A stretch of 64,000 nucleotides of DNA from Streptomyces sp. NBC_00582 (GTDB lineage: Bacteria; Actinomycetota; Actinomycetes; Streptomycetales; Streptomycetaceae), in contig NZ_CP107772.1 in assembly GCF_036345155.1 (NCBI RefSeq), forward strand, positions 3,038,001-3,102,000, read 5' to 3'. The notes beneath the pieces are model-generated. The model ran no database searches. It saw nothing but the letters and a program-made list of their open reading frames with translations, and was not told the origin of the DNA. Positions 25,462 through 34,437 of this stretch are shown in pieces. A program made the position numbers and the translations under genes. Positions within the stretch are counted from its first letter, which is position 1. Every line of letters starts with the position of its first letter.

Positions 25462-26979
25462 TCAGGCCGTTTCCCCGCCCCCGCGTACCTCGCCGGCCGT
25501 CGTCTCCTGGTGGCGTCCCAGACGGCTGTGGGAGCGGCCGTAGAGGAAGTAGACGAAGAAGCCGATGACCATCCAGATGCCGAAGCGGAGCCAGGTCTCG
25601 GCGGGCAGGTTGAGCATCAGCCACAGCGAGGCGCACACCGACAGGATCGGGATGACCGGCACCCACGGGGTGCGGAAGGCGCGCGGCAGGTCGGGGCGGG
25701 TGCGGCGCAGGACGATGACGCCGATCGCGACGACGACGAAGGCGAAGAGCGTCCCGATGTTCACCAGTTCGGCGAGCTCGCTGAGCTTGGTGAAGCCGGC
25801 CAGGATCGCGATGAGCACACCGAGCAGGATGGTCGGCCGGTGCGGGGTCTTGAACCGCGGGTGGACATGGGAGAAGAAGCGCGGCAGCAGTCCGTCGCGG
25901 CTCATCGCGAAGAAGACCCGGGTCTGGCCGAGGAGCAGGATCATGCAGACCGTCGTGAGGCCGACGGCGGCGCCGAAGCTGATGAAGCCCGCGAACCAGG
26001 GGTGCCCGGTGGCCTTGAAGGCGTCGGCGAGGGGGGCGCTCACGGACAGCTTGGTGTAGTGCTCCATCCCGGTGACGACGATGGACACGGCGACGTACAG
26101 CAGGGTGCAGATGATGAGGGAGCCGATGATCCCTCGGGGCATGTCGCGCTGCGGGTTCCTGGTCTCCTCGGCGGCGGTGGCGACGACGTCGAAGCCGATG
26201 AACGCGAAGAACACGACGGACGCGGCGGTGAAGATGCCCATCACGCCGAAGTTGGACGGCGCCCAGCCGAACATCAGCTGGATGAGCGGCGCCTGAAGGC
26301 TGTTGCCGGCCGGCACGGTCTGCGCCTTCGGGACGAACGGGTCGTAGTTCTCGCCGTGGATGAAGAAGGCACCCGCGATGATCACGGTCAGCACGACGGT
26401 CACCTTGATGGCGACGACGACCGAGGTGACCCGCGCGGAGAGCTTGGTGCCGACCACCAGGATGGCGGTGAGCAGCAGGACGAGGGCGGCGGCGAGGATG
26501 TCGAAGCCGAAGCCGCCGGACTCCTCCCGCACGCCGAGCGCCTCCGGCAGATGCCAGCCCGCGTTGTCGAGCAGCGAGGCGATGTACCCGGACCAGCCGA
26601 CGGCCACCACCGCCGTGCCGAGCGCGAACTCCAGGACCAGGTCCCAGCCGATGATCCAGGCGGGCAGTTCACCGATGGAGGCGTACGAGAACGTGTACGC
26701 GGAGCCGGCCACCGGGACGGTGGAGGCGAACTCGGCGTAGCAGAGGGCGGCGAGCCCGCAGGCGACACCGGCCGCGACGAAGGCCAGGGCGACGGCGGGG
26801 CCGGCGTTGTTCTTGGCGACGGTGCCGGTCAGGACGAAGATTCCGGTGCCGATGATGACGCCGACGCCGAAGACGGTCAGATCCAGGGCCGACAGGGATT
26901 TCTTGAGCGCGTGCTCCGGTTCCTCGGTGTCGAGGATGGACTGCTCGACCTTCTTCGTCCGGAAGAGGGTGCTGGTCAT
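25462..26979 (-). CDS. APC-superfamily cationic-type amino acid permease
   Basis: 505 residues with 12 to 14 transmembrane helices. After a short cytoplasmic leader ending in LKKSLSALDL come the first-helix signature GVGVIIGTGIFVLTG and CYAEFASTVPVAGSAYTFSY, typical of the CAT/YfnA branch of amino acid permeases; GFDVVATAAEETRNPQRDMP is the conserved loop near helix 8. Substrate is unassigned. ATG 26979 follows GGGAGG at a good distance. Its promoter lies between a dxs terminator hairpin and the start. Confidence 0.9.
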   Translation of the reverse strand: MTSTLFRTKKVEQSILDTEEPEHALKKSLSALDLTVFGVGVIIGTGIFVLTGTVAKNNAGPAVALAFVAAGVACGLAALCYAEFASTVPVAGSAYTFSYASIGELPAWIIGWDLVLEFALGTAVVAVGWSGYIASLLDNAGWHLPEALGVREESGGFGFDILAAALVLLLTAILVVGTKLSARVTSVVVAIKVTVVLTVIIAGAFFIHGENYDPFVPKAQTVPAGNSLQAPLIQLMFGWAPSNFGVMGIFTAASVVFFAFIGFDVVATAAEETRNPQRDMPRGIIGSLIICTLLYVAVSIVVTGMEHYTKLSVSAPLADAFKATGHPWFAGFISFGAAVGLTTVCMILLLGQTRVFFAMSRDGLLPRFFSHVHPRFKTPHRPTILLGVLIAILAGFTKLSELAELVNIGTLFAFVVVAIGVIVLRRTRPDLPRAFRTPWVPVIPILSVCASLWLMLNLPAETWLRFGIWMVIGFFVYFLYGRSHSRLGRHQETTAGEVRGGGETA

Positions 26980-27062
26980 GGGTACCTCCCACGCTGTGTC
27001 GTCCTCGACATGATCGAGAGGGGGCACAGACCGTATGCCCCGGCGCGGGCGGGTTAACGCGA

Positions 27063-27106
27063 ATGGGCCGGTTTCACCACTCTTCACAGTGGTCGAACCG
27101 GCCCAT
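27063..27106 (-). terminator. dxs terminator
   Basis: Eighteen-bp arms (27063-27080 and 27089-27106) that pair except for two adjacent positions, around an 8-base loop, 30 bases after the dxs stop. Confidence 0.75.
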
Positions 27107-27135
27107 CCGGGCGCGTCGGCTTGCCTCCGGCGGCG

Positions 27136-29058
27136 TCAGTCGCGGGCGGGCTCCACGGAGTCCACCTCGGTGGCGCCGTACCTGCCGTCCAGCTTGGCGA
27201 CGAGTCCGGTGACCTGGCGGGCGATGTCGGGGGCGGTCAGCCCGATCTCCGCCATCACCTCGGCGCGGGAGGCGTGGTCGAGGAAGCGGGGCGGGATGCC
27301 GAAGTCACGCAGGGGCACGTCCACGCCGGCGTCGCGCAGGGCCTGGGCGACCGCCGAGCCGACACCGCCGACGCGGCTGTTGTCCTCGACGGTGACGACG
27401 ACCCGGTGCCGCTCGGCGAGCGGGGCCATGGCCTCGTCGACGGGTTTGACCCAGCGCGGGTCGACGACGGTGGTGGAGATGCCCTGCTTGTCGAGCAGCG
27501 CGGCGATCTCCAGGCACATCGGCGCGAGGGCGCCCACCGAGACCAGCAGCACATCGGGGGTGTCGGTGCCCGGCTCGCGCAGCACGTCCATGCCGCCGAC
27601 GCGCCCCACGGCGGGGACGGCGGGGCCGACGGCGCCCTTGGAGAACCGTACGACGGTCGGCGCGTCGTCGACGGCGACGGCCTCGCGGAGCTGGGCGCGG
27701 ACCTGGTCGGCGTCGCGCGGGGCGGCGAGCCTGAGACCGGGGACGACCTGGAGGATCGACATGTCCCACATGCCGTTGTGCGAGGCGCCGTCGGTGCCCG
27801 TGACACCCGCGCGGTCCAGGACGAAGGTCACCCCGCACCGGTGCAGGGCGACATCCATGAGCACCTGGTCGAAGGCGCGGTTGAGGAAGGTGGCGTAGAC
27901 GGCGAAGACGGGGTGCACCCCGGCGTGGGCGAGGCCCGCGGCGGAGACGGCGCCGTGCTGCTCGGCGATGCCGACGTCGTAGACCCGCTCGGGGAAGCGC
28001 TTGGCGAACCTGTCCAGGCCGACGGGCTGCAGCATGGCGGCGGTGATCGCGACGATGTCCTCGCGCTCCTCGCCGAGCTTGACCATCTCCTCGCCGAAGA
28101 CGGAGGTCCAGTCGGCGCCGGAGCTGGCGATGGGCAGGCCCGTGTCGGGGTGGATCTTGCCGACGGCGTGGAAGCGGTCGGCCTCGTCCTGGAGGGCGGG
28201 CTGGTAGCCGCGGCCCTTCTCGGTGAGGCAGTGCACGATGACGGGCCCGCCGAAGCGCTTCGCCCGCGCCAGCGCGGACTCCAGCGCCTCGAGGTCGTGG
28301 CCGTCGATCGGACCGACGTACTTCAGGCCGAGGTCCTCGAACATGCCCTGGGGCGCGATGAAGTCCTTCAGGCCCTTCTTGGCGCCGTGCAGGGTGTCGA
28401 AGAGGGGCTTGCCGACGACGGGGGTGCGCTCCAGGAGGTCCTTGCCGCGGGCCAGGAACCGCTCGTAGCCGTCGGTGGTGCGCAGGGTCGCGAGGTGGTT
28501 GGCGAGGCCGCCGATGGTCGGCGCGTACGAGCGCTCGTTGTCGTTGACGACGATGACCAGGGGGCGGTCCTTGGCGTCGGCGATGTTGTTGAGCGCCTCC
28601 CAGGCCATACCGCCGGTCAGCGCGCCGTCGCCGATGACCGCGACGACATGGCTGTCGCGGTCGAGGATCTCGTTGCCCTTCGCGATGCCGTCGGCCCAGC
28701 CGAGGACCGTGGAGGCGTGGCTGTTCTCGATGACGTCGTGCTCGGACTCGGCCTGCGAGGGGTAGCCGGACAGGCCGCCCTTCATCTTCAGCCGGGAGAA
28801 GTCCTGCCGCCCGGTGAGCAGCTTGTGGACGTAGGACTGGTGGCCGGTGTCCCACAGGATCTTGTCCCTCGGGGACTCGAAGACCCGGTGCAGGGCGATG
28901 GTGAGCTCGACCACGCCGAGGTTGGGGCCGAGGTGGCCGCCGGTCTTGGACACGGCCTCGACCAGGAAGGTCCGGATCTCCTCTGCCAGCTGGTCCAGCT
29001 CCTCCAGGCTGAGCCGGTCCAGATCGCGCGGTCCCCTGATGCGGGTCAGCAGCGGCAC
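27136..29058 (-). CDS. dxs: 1-deoxy-D-xylulose-5-phosphate synthase
   Basis: A 640-residue, full-length protein starting (GTG) [20 protein letters not shown] after AAGGAGG. TPP-binding is shown by [21 protein letters not shown], with the early catalytic His in [15 protein letters not shown] and [11 protein letters not shown]. The second domain has [19 protein letters not shown] with the conserved Glu, and the transketolase C-terminal domain follows. It condenses pyruvate and glyceraldehyde 3-phosphate to DXP for isoprenoids, thiamine and pyridoxal. Streptomycetes commonly carry two dxs copies; this is the one beside the xylose and GlcNAc loci. Confidence 0.95.
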   Translation of the reverse strand: MPLLTRIRGPRDLDRLSLEELDQLAEEIRTFLVEAVSKTGGHLGPNLGVVELTIALHRVFESPRDKILWDTGHQSYVHKLLTGRQDFSRLKMKGGLSGYPSQAESEHDVIENSHASTVLGWADGIAKGNEILDRDSHVVAVIGDGALTGGMAWEALNNIADAKDRPLVIVVNDNERSYAPTIGGLANHLATLRTTDGYERFLARGKDLLERTPVVGKPLFDTLHGAKKGLKDFIAPQGMFEDLGLKYVGPIDGHDLEALESALARAKRFGGPVIVHCLTEKGRGYQPALQDEADRFHAVGKIHPDTGLPIASSGADWTSVFGEEMVKLGEEREDIVAITAAMLQPVGLDRFAKRFPERVYDVGIAEQHGAVSAAGLAHAGVHPVFAVYATFLNRAFDQVLMDVALHRCGVTFVLDRAGVTGTDGASHNGMWDMSILQVVPGLRLAAPRDADQVRAQLREAVAVDDAPTVVRFSKGAVGPAVPAVGRVGGMDVLREPGTDTPDVLLVSVGALAPMCLEIAALLDKQGISTTVVDPRWVKPVDEAMAPLAERHRVVVTVEDNSRVGGVGSAVAQALRDAGVDVPLRDFGIPPRFLDHASRAEVMAEIGLTAPDIARQVTGLVAKLDGRYGATEVDSVEPARD

Positions 29059-29145
29059 CCGTGCCTCCTTGCAGTAAAAGCTGTTCGAGCTGTTGCCGGG
29101 CCAGTCGAGTCTAATGTTCCGCGCCCAGGCCTATGACACGCCTAT

Positions 29146-29170
29146 GCCCGGCGCTGTTCCAGCACCGGGC
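29146..29170 (-). terminator. Hairpin downstream of xylH
   Basis: Ten-bp arms (GCCCGGCGCT and AGCACCGGGC, one mismatched pair) with loop GTTCC, roughly 100 bases after the xylH stop and before dxs. It would end the xylose operon; distance makes this less certain. Confidence 0.5.
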
Positions 29171-29268
29171 ACGTGGGCCAACGCGAAAGGGGCGCGGGGG
29201 ACTGCGCGACCAGCCACGACGGCGGGTCAGCCGCAGTCCCGCCGCACCCCGTACGGCGAGCCGCGCGG

Positions 29269-30642
29269 TTAACCGCGACCGGCCGCCTTCTGAGACTTGC
29301 GCGACACCGAGTCGATGACGACGGCGCCGAGCAGAACCCCACCAGTGATCATGTACTGGATCGAGGTGTTCATGTTCAGCAGGTCAAGACCGGTCTGGAT
29401 GGACTGGATGACCAGCATGCCCAGCAGCGCGGACCACACGGAACCACGCCCACCGAAGAGCGACGTACCACCGATGACCGCGGCGGCGATGGCGAGCATC
29501 AGCGTGTTGCCGCCACCGGCGGACAGCGTCGCGCTCGCGGTCTGGCCGGCGAAGAACATACCGCCGATCGCCGCGAAGCCGCCGGAGATGGCGAACACGG
29601 TGATCCGGACCATCGGCACGTTGATACCGGCACGGCGCGCGGCCTCGATGCCGCCACCGACCGCGAACACCTGACGGCCGTAGGTCGTGCGGCGCAGCAC
29701 GAAGTCGACGATCACCAGCGCCGCGAGGAAGATCACCAGGGCGTTGGAGACGCCGGCCGCGTCGTTCAGGACGGCGGCGGAGACGAAGGCCGCCACGGCG
29801 AGGGCACCCACGCGCAGCAGGATCTCGCTGGTCGGCCGGAACGGCACACCCGCGGCCTTGCGGCGGCGCTGCTCGTTGAAGTTGCCGACGAGGGAGAGCA
29901 CCACGGCGAGACCGGCCAGCAGGTAGGCGCCGATGATCGCCTGGTCCATGAAGAAGGAGCTCTGGCCGAGCAGGTGGACCGGGCCCGACTCGGACGGGAT
30001 GTTGATCGTGCCGCTGTCGCCCAGCAGCCACAGCATCAGGCCGTTCCAGCCGAGGAAGCCGGCCAGGGTGACGACGAACGCGGGGACGCCGACCTTGGCG
30101 AAGAACCAGCCCTGCAGCGAGCCGATGGCGACACCGGTGAGGACCGCCAGCACCAGGGCGAGCCAGGGGTTCATGCCGTGGTTCACCGCGAACACGGCGA
30201 ACAGGGTGGACGACAGACCGCTGACCGAACCGACCGACAGGTCGATCTCGCCCAGCAGCAGGACGAACACCAGGCCGATGGCGAGCATGCCGGTGGCCGA
30301 GAGGAAGTAGCTGATGTTGGACAGGTTGTCGGCGCTCAGGAAGCGGTCGTTCTGCGTCTGGAAGATCGTCCAGATGACGATCAGACCGATGACGACCGGC
30401 AGCGAGCCGAGCTCGCCGCCCTTGACCTTGCGCTTGAACTCGGTGAGGTAGCCCTTGAGGCCCTCTTCACGGACCAGCAGCCGCGGGTCGACGACGGCGA
30501 CCGGGGCGGCCGTGGGGTCGTCGGCGGGGGCGACGGTCTCCTGCGTCTCGACGACGCCCTCGGTCTTGTCGACCTTGGTGGCCGTGCCGGACTTCTCCGG
30601 CTCCGGGGAGTCGCTCTTCACGGTCTTCGACGTGTCGCTCAC
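29269..30642 (-). CDS. xylH: Sugar ABC transporter permease, XylH type (CUT2)
   Basis: 457 residues, GTG start overlapping the upstream ATPase stop as GTGA. An acidic, Thr/Val-rich cytoplasmic leader (1-75) precedes about ten transmembrane helices, with the CUT2 permease signatures GEIDLSVGSVSGLSSTLFAV, VGGGIEAARRAGINV and IGGTSLFGGRGSVWSALLG. With XylF and XylG it imports xylose or related pentoses. The position beside a ROK regulator (rok7B7) is conserved in streptomycetes. Confidence 0.92.
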   Translation of the reverse strand: MSDTSKTVKSDSPEPEKSGTATKVDKTEGVVETQETVAPADDPTAAPVAVVDPRLLVREEGLKGYLTEFKRKVKGGELGSLPVVIGLIVIWTIFQTQNDRFLSADNLSNISYFLSATGMLAIGLVFVLLLGEIDLSVGSVSGLSSTLFAVFAVNHGMNPWLALVLAVLTGVAIGSLQGWFFAKVGVPAFVVTLAGFLGWNGLMLWLLGDSGTINIPSESGPVHLLGQSSFFMDQAIIGAYLLAGLAVVLSLVGNFNEQRRRKAAGVPFRPTSEILLRVGALAVAAFVSAAVLNDAAGVSNALVIFLAALVIVDFVLRRTTYGRQVFAVGGGIEAARRAGINVPMVRITVFAISGGFAAIGGMFFAGQTASATLSAGGGNTLMLAIAAAVIGGTSLFGGRGSVWSALLGMLVIQSIQTGLDLLNMNTSIQYMITGGVLLGAVVIDSVSRKSQKAAGRG

Positions 30643-31421
30643 TGTGCCGCCTCCGCGGTGCGCCGCTCCGCGCGACGGGTCACGGCGTTGTCCGTGGCAC
30701 CCGTGATCGCGGCGATGATCTCTTCGTGGCTGGTGTCCTTCACGGGGAAGGAGCCGTTGTTCTTGCCCAGGCGCAGGACGGCGACGGTGTCGGCGACCGC
30801 CTTGACGTCGGCCATGTTGTGGCTGATGAGGATGACGCCGAGGTTGCGCTCGCGCAGCCGCTCGACGAGGTCGAGGACCTGTGCGGTCTGCTCGACGCCG
30901 AGGGCGGCGGTGGGCTCGTCGAGGATGACGACCTTGGGCTCGCCGATCAGCGCGCGGGCGATGGCGACGACCTGGCGCTGACCGCCGGAGAGGCTCGCGA
31001 TCGGGATGCGCACGCTCGGGATCCGGATGGAGAGCGTGGACAGCAGCTCGCGGGCGTTCTTCTCCATCGTCACCTCGTCGATGACGCCTCGGTGCAGCAG
31101 CTCGCGGCCGAGGTAGAGGTTGCCCACGACGTCGAGGTTGTCGCAGAGCGCGAGGTCCTGGTAGACCGTCGCGACGCCGAGCCCCTGGGCGTCGTGCGGC
31201 CGGTTGATGCTGACCGCCTTGCCCTCCCACTCGATGACGCCCTCATCGATGGGGTGGACACCCGCGATCGTCTTGACCAGGGTCGACTTACCTGCGCCGT
31301 TGTCGCCCACCAGGGCGACCACTTCTCCGGCGTGGACCTCCAGATCGACATCGGTGAGTGCCTGCACCGCACCGAATCGCTTGGAGACTCCGCGCAACGC
31401 CAGCACGGGCGTAGCGGACAC
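30639..31421 (-). CDS. xylG: Sugar ABC transporter ATP-binding protein, XylG type, single cassette
   Basis: 260 residues with one complete nucleotide-binding domain: Walker A GDNGAGKSTL, Q-loop YQDLALCDNL, signature SLSGGQRQ, Walker B VVILDEPTAAL, and the switch His in LISHNMAD. CUT2 ATPases usually have two fused cassettes of about 500 residues; here only one is present, so a homodimer is expected. GTG 31421 was chosen because AAGGAG lies 9 bases upstream; the ATG at 31430 directly abuts that box and is too close. Confidence 0.9.
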   Translation of the reverse strand: MSATPVLALRGVSKRFGAVQALTDVDLEVHAGEVVALVGDNGAGKSTLVKTIAGVHPIDEGVIEWEGKAVSINRPHDAQGLGVATVYQDLALCDNLDVVGNLYLGRELLHRGVIDEVTMEKNARELLSTLSIRIPSVRIPIASLSGGQRQVVAIARALIGEPKVVILDEPTAALGVEQTAQVLDLVERLRERNLGVILISHNMADVKAVADTVAVLRLGKNNGSFPVKDTSHEEIIAAITGATDNAVTRRAERRTAEAAQ

Positions 31422-31649
31422 GTGAACCATCTCCTTCGCCGCCTGACCGGCGGGGATGCCGCGCTTGGGGTAGTGCGCGGAGGGACGTGCGGGGCGCGGC
31501 GCGAGGCCGCGGTACGCACGAGGTTTACAAGATGAACATGCGCGAATCCGTCGCGCTTGGCAACGGTTCCGTCCGACGCCCGCCCCGGCAGCGGGGTGTG
31601 AAGGTGAGGCAGGCGCCGGCGGGGTCTCGCGGGACCGCTCGGCGGTCTG

Positions 31650-31678
31650 GGCCCGAGCCCCTCGACGGGACTCGGGCC
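31650..31678 (-). terminator. Attenuator-like hairpin between xylF and xylG
   Basis: Eight-bp perfect arms (GGCCCGAG 31650-31657, CTCGGGCC 31671-31678) 21 bases after the xylF stop. A partial terminator here would allow more binding protein than ATPase and permease. Confidence 0.55.
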
Positions 31679-31698
31679 GGGTCACACGGGGTGCGCGC

Positions 31699-32796
31699 TT
31701 ACGACAGGCCGGCCTTCTTGCAGGCGGCGGCGTAGTCGGCGGTGCAGATGTCCGCGACCGTGTACAGACCGTCCTTGACGACCGTGTCGTTGATGTTCTT
31801 GACCGTGACGGACACCGGGGTCAGCAGCTTGGCCTGGACCTTGTCACCGGAGCCGCTGGTCACCGTGGTGTCGGCGAGGGACTTGATGTCCTTGCCCTGG
31901 AGCAGGTTGACCGCGAGCTCGGCGGCGGTGTCGGCCTCCGGCTTGTAGGCCTTGTAGACCGTGGAGGACTGGGTGCCGGCGACGATCCGCTGGATGGCGG
32001 CGAGCTCGGCGTCCTGACCGGTCAGCGGGATGCCGCTGATCTTCGCACCCTTGAGGGTGTTGGCGATGCCACCGGCCATGCCGTCGTTGGCGGAGTAGAC
32101 GCCCGCGATGTTCTTCGCGCCGAGCTGGGTGATCGCCGCGGACATCTTCTGGGCGGCGACGGTGTCCTTCCACAGGCCGGACTGCTCGTAGGCGATGTCG
32201 ACCTTGCCGTCGAGGGCCTTGTGGGCGCCGGCCTTGAACTGGGCGGCGTTCGGGTCGGCGTCGTCACCGTTGATCATGACGATCTTCGACTTGGTGGTCG
32301 CCTTGGAGCCGAGCGCGGCGAGCAGGGCCTCGCCCTGGAGCTCACCGACCTTCTCGTTGTCGAAGGAGACGTAGGCCGAGACCGGGCCCTGGGCGAGGCG
32401 GTCGTACGCGACGACCTTGACGCCCTTGTCCACCGCGGACTGGATGGAGGACTTGATGGCGGCGGAGTCCTGGGCGGAGATCACGATGACCTTGACACCC
32501 TTGGTCACCATGGAGCTCATCTGCTGAGCCTGCTTGGCCGGGTCGGCCGCGGCGTTCGCGTACTGCACGTCACAGTCGGAGCAGAGCTCCTTGACCTTGG
32601 CGTCGAAGTACGGCTTGTCGAACTTCTCGTAGCGCGCGGTGACGTTGTCGGGGAGCAGCAGACCGATGGACTTGCTGTCCGAGCTGCTGCCAGAGTCCTT
32701 GTCCTTGTCGTCGCCGGCCTTGCCGCAGGCGGCAATCGACAGCGCCATGGACACGGCGGTGGCGCCGATCACGACTCTACGCATCGTTGCGTTCAT
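31699..32796 (-). CDS. xylF: Xylose-type sugar-binding lipoprotein
   Basis: 365 residues. N-terminal lipoprotein signal MNATMRRVVIGATAVSMALS with lipobox SIAAC (Cys at 24), an Asp/Ser-rich linker, then a type-I periplasmic-binding fold: SIGLLLPDNVTARYEKFDKP, VKVIVISAQDSAAIKSSIQS, GVYSANDGMAGGIANTLKG and GIPLTGQDAELAAIQRIVAG, all XylF/RbsB-like. It delivers pentose to XylGH. GGAGG precedes the ATG by 11 bases. Expression is probably controlled by the ROK regulator encoded immediately upstream. Confidence 0.92.
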   Translation of the reverse strand: MNATMRRVVIGATAVSMALSIAACGKAGDDKDKDSGSSSDSKSIGLLLPDNVTARYEKFDKPYFDAKVKELCSDCDVQYANAAADPAKQAQQMSSMVTKGVKVIVISAQDSAAIKSSIQSAVDKGVKVVAYDRLAQGPVSAYVSFDNEKVGELQGEALLAALGSKATTKSKIVMINGDDADPNAAQFKAGAHKALDGKVDIAYEQSGLWKDTVAAQKMSAAITQLGAKNIAGVYSANDGMAGGIANTLKGAKISGIPLTGQDAELAAIQRIVAGTQSSTVYKAYKPEADTAAELAVNLLQGKDIKSLADTTVTSGSGDKVQAKLLTPVSVTVKNINDTVVKDGLYTVADICTADYAAACKKAGLS

Positions 32797-32879
32797 TTTG
32801 GGGTGTGCCTCCCTGACAGGGCCGCAACGCTGCGGCCGAGGTGGCTCGAAGTCAACTCGGCCGCAAGTTCGACGTCAAG

Positions 32880-32891
32880 AAGTAAATACTT
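32880..32891. promoter_or_regulatory. AT-rich 12-bp palindrome upstream of xylF
   Basis: AAGTAAATACTT is perfectly symmetrical and lies 84-95 bases upstream of xylF, just past the end of rok7B7, in an otherwise GC-rich stretch. It is a candidate operator for the xylFGH promoter. Confidence 0.4.
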
Positions 32892-32920
32892 AACGAGATG
32901 GCAACGGCGTCATTCGTTCT

Positions 32921-34120
32921 CTAAGTGAAGGCAGGTGTCGCGGCCGAGAGGGTGCCGTCCAAAAGGGTCGAATCACCCATCTCGCTGAGTGCGAGAGCGA
33001 GTGCTCCGAGCACCTCCGCACGGCCGCCAAGTGCCCCCGGGAGAACGGAGAGTTGACGCGCCGCACTGGGGATGGCATAGCGGCCGACGGACTCCCTGAT
33101 CGGACCGAGCACCAGCTCACCGGCCTCGGCGAGATCACCGCCCAGGACCACCCGGCTCGGGTTCAGCAGGTTGCAGAGATTGGCGACTCCACTGCCGATG
33201 TGGCGGCCGACGTCGGCGATCACCCGACGGCAGCCCGGATCTCCGTCCCTGGCCAGCCGCACGACGCCCTCCATCGTGAGATCCGTGCCGTGGCTGGACT
33301 GGAGCAGTGGCAGCACATAGCGCGCGGCCGCGAAGGTCTCCAGGCAGCCGCGGTTCCCGCAGCGGCAGACCGGTCCGGATTCATCAAGTGTAATATGTCC
33401 GATTTCTCCTGCGGTGCCACCCGGGCCCCGGTAAATCTTCCCCTCGATCACCAGACCGGCCCCCACACCGCTCGCGACCTTGATGTAAGCAAGATCACGT
33501 ACGCCCCGGCCGCTGCCCCAGACCAGCTCTCCGAGGGCACCGAGGTTGGCGTCGTTGTCCACGTGCACGGGCACCCCGAGGCGGCCTCTGAGCTCCTCGG
33601 CGGGTCTGGTCCCGATCCAGCCGGGCAGGATCGCCGACGAGCCGAGCGTGCCGGACTCCAGATCGATCGGGCCGGGGACACCGAGCCCCACGCCCGCGAT
33701 CTTCGAACGGTCCACCCCGGTGGCCTCGACCAGCCGTATGACCAGCTGTTCCGCCCGGTCGAAGCCCTGGGCCGAGGAGGCGTCCACATCGAGCGGCTCG
33801 GACTCCTCGGCGAGGACCTGATGGGCGAGGTTGCCGAGGGCCACCCGGAGATGGGTGTGGCCGAAATCCACCCCGATCACGATGCCGGCGTCCCCGCTCA
33901 GCGAGACGCTGCGCGCCCTGCGCCCACCCGCGGAGGTGGGCGTGACCTCGACGGTTCCGCCGTCCTTGAGCTCGCGCACGATGTTGGAGACCGTCGCGGC
34001 GGACAGTCCCGTCGTACGGGCGATCTCCGCCTGAGTGAGGGACCCGGCCAGACGCACGGCACGTACCACTCGCTCCAGGTTGGCCCGATGCAGTGACGAC
34101 TGCGACCCCGGAGTCTCCAC
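32921..34120 (-). CDS. rok7B7: ROK-family transcriptional regulator Rok7B7
   Basis: A 399-residue protein starting (GTG) ETPGSQSSLHRANLERVV. An N-terminal MarR-like helix-turn-helix (SLTQAEIARTTGLSAATVSNIV) is joined to a ROK sugar-kinase-like domain with VIGVDFGHTHLRVALGN, IAGVGLGVPGPID and the zinc site CRCGNRGCLET. GTG 34120 is preceded by AGGAGG and 5 bases; the longer TTG-initiated frame from 34171 lacks an RBS. In S. coelicolor the protein at this locus influences xylFGH, ngcEFG and antibiotic production. It sits between those two transport operons here as well. Confidence 0.9.
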   Translation of the reverse strand: METPGSQSSLHRANLERVVRAVRLAGSLTQAEIARTTGLSAATVSNIVRELKDGGTVEVTPTSAGGRRARSVSLSGDAGIVIGVDFGHTHLRVALGNLAHQVLAEESEPLDVDASSAQGFDRAEQLVIRLVEATGVDRSKIAGVGLGVPGPIDLESGTLGSSAILPGWIGTRPAEELRGRLGVPVHVDNDANLGALGELVWGSGRGVRDLAYIKVASGVGAGLVIEGKIYRGPGGTAGEIGHITLDESGPVCRCGNRGCLETFAAARYVLPLLQSSHGTDLTMEGVVRLARDGDPGCRRVIADVGRHIGSGVANLCNLLNPSRVVLGGDLAEAGELVLGPIRESVGRYAIPSAARQLSVLPGALGGRAEVLGALALALSEMGDSTLLDGTLSAATPAFT

Positions 34121-34437
34121 GACGACCTCCTGCGCACGGGGCCGCTTCAATGAGGCCCCGTCTATGTCCAACTAGTGAACTCTAAGCTGAGCCGTTCGGG
34201 TCCGCTCCCGTCAAGAGGTTGAACACTATCCGCGCGCTCGAACAAGCGCGCCCCCGCTCACACGGCGGGGCATAGCGGCCTGTGCGGGGGTGGCTGCGGG
34301 GCGTCGCGGAAAGTGACATTCCGGAAGGGAAGGGCTTCGGAGCGTGAGGCTCCAAAAGGTTACGGAGATCATGAAAAGCGGCGTACACGGACAGCCCGCT
34401 CCCCGGGGCCCGTGTACGCCGCGTGAAGACGCCGGGT
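34121..34437. other. Intergenic region between rok7B7 and ngcG
   Basis: 317 bp with no gene. It holds the ngcEFG terminator at its right end and the rok7B7 promoter region, including the symmetric sequence GCGCGCT-N6-AGCGCGC (34232-34251), a possible operator. A clear -35/-10 pair was not found. Confidence 0.55.
34378..34422 (-). terminator. ngcEFG terminator
   Basis: Perfect 13-bp arms (GCGGCGTACACGG at 34378-34390, complement at 34410-34422); on the minus strand the stem is followed by TTTTC, a textbook intrinsic terminator 16 bases after ngcG. Confidence 0.85.

Noticed and set aside
34121..34171. Longer TTG-initiated N-terminus for rok7B7 (MDIDGASLKRPRAQEVV)
   Set aside because: There is no Shine-Dalgarno before the TTG, whereas GTG 34120 has AGGAGG at 5 bases.
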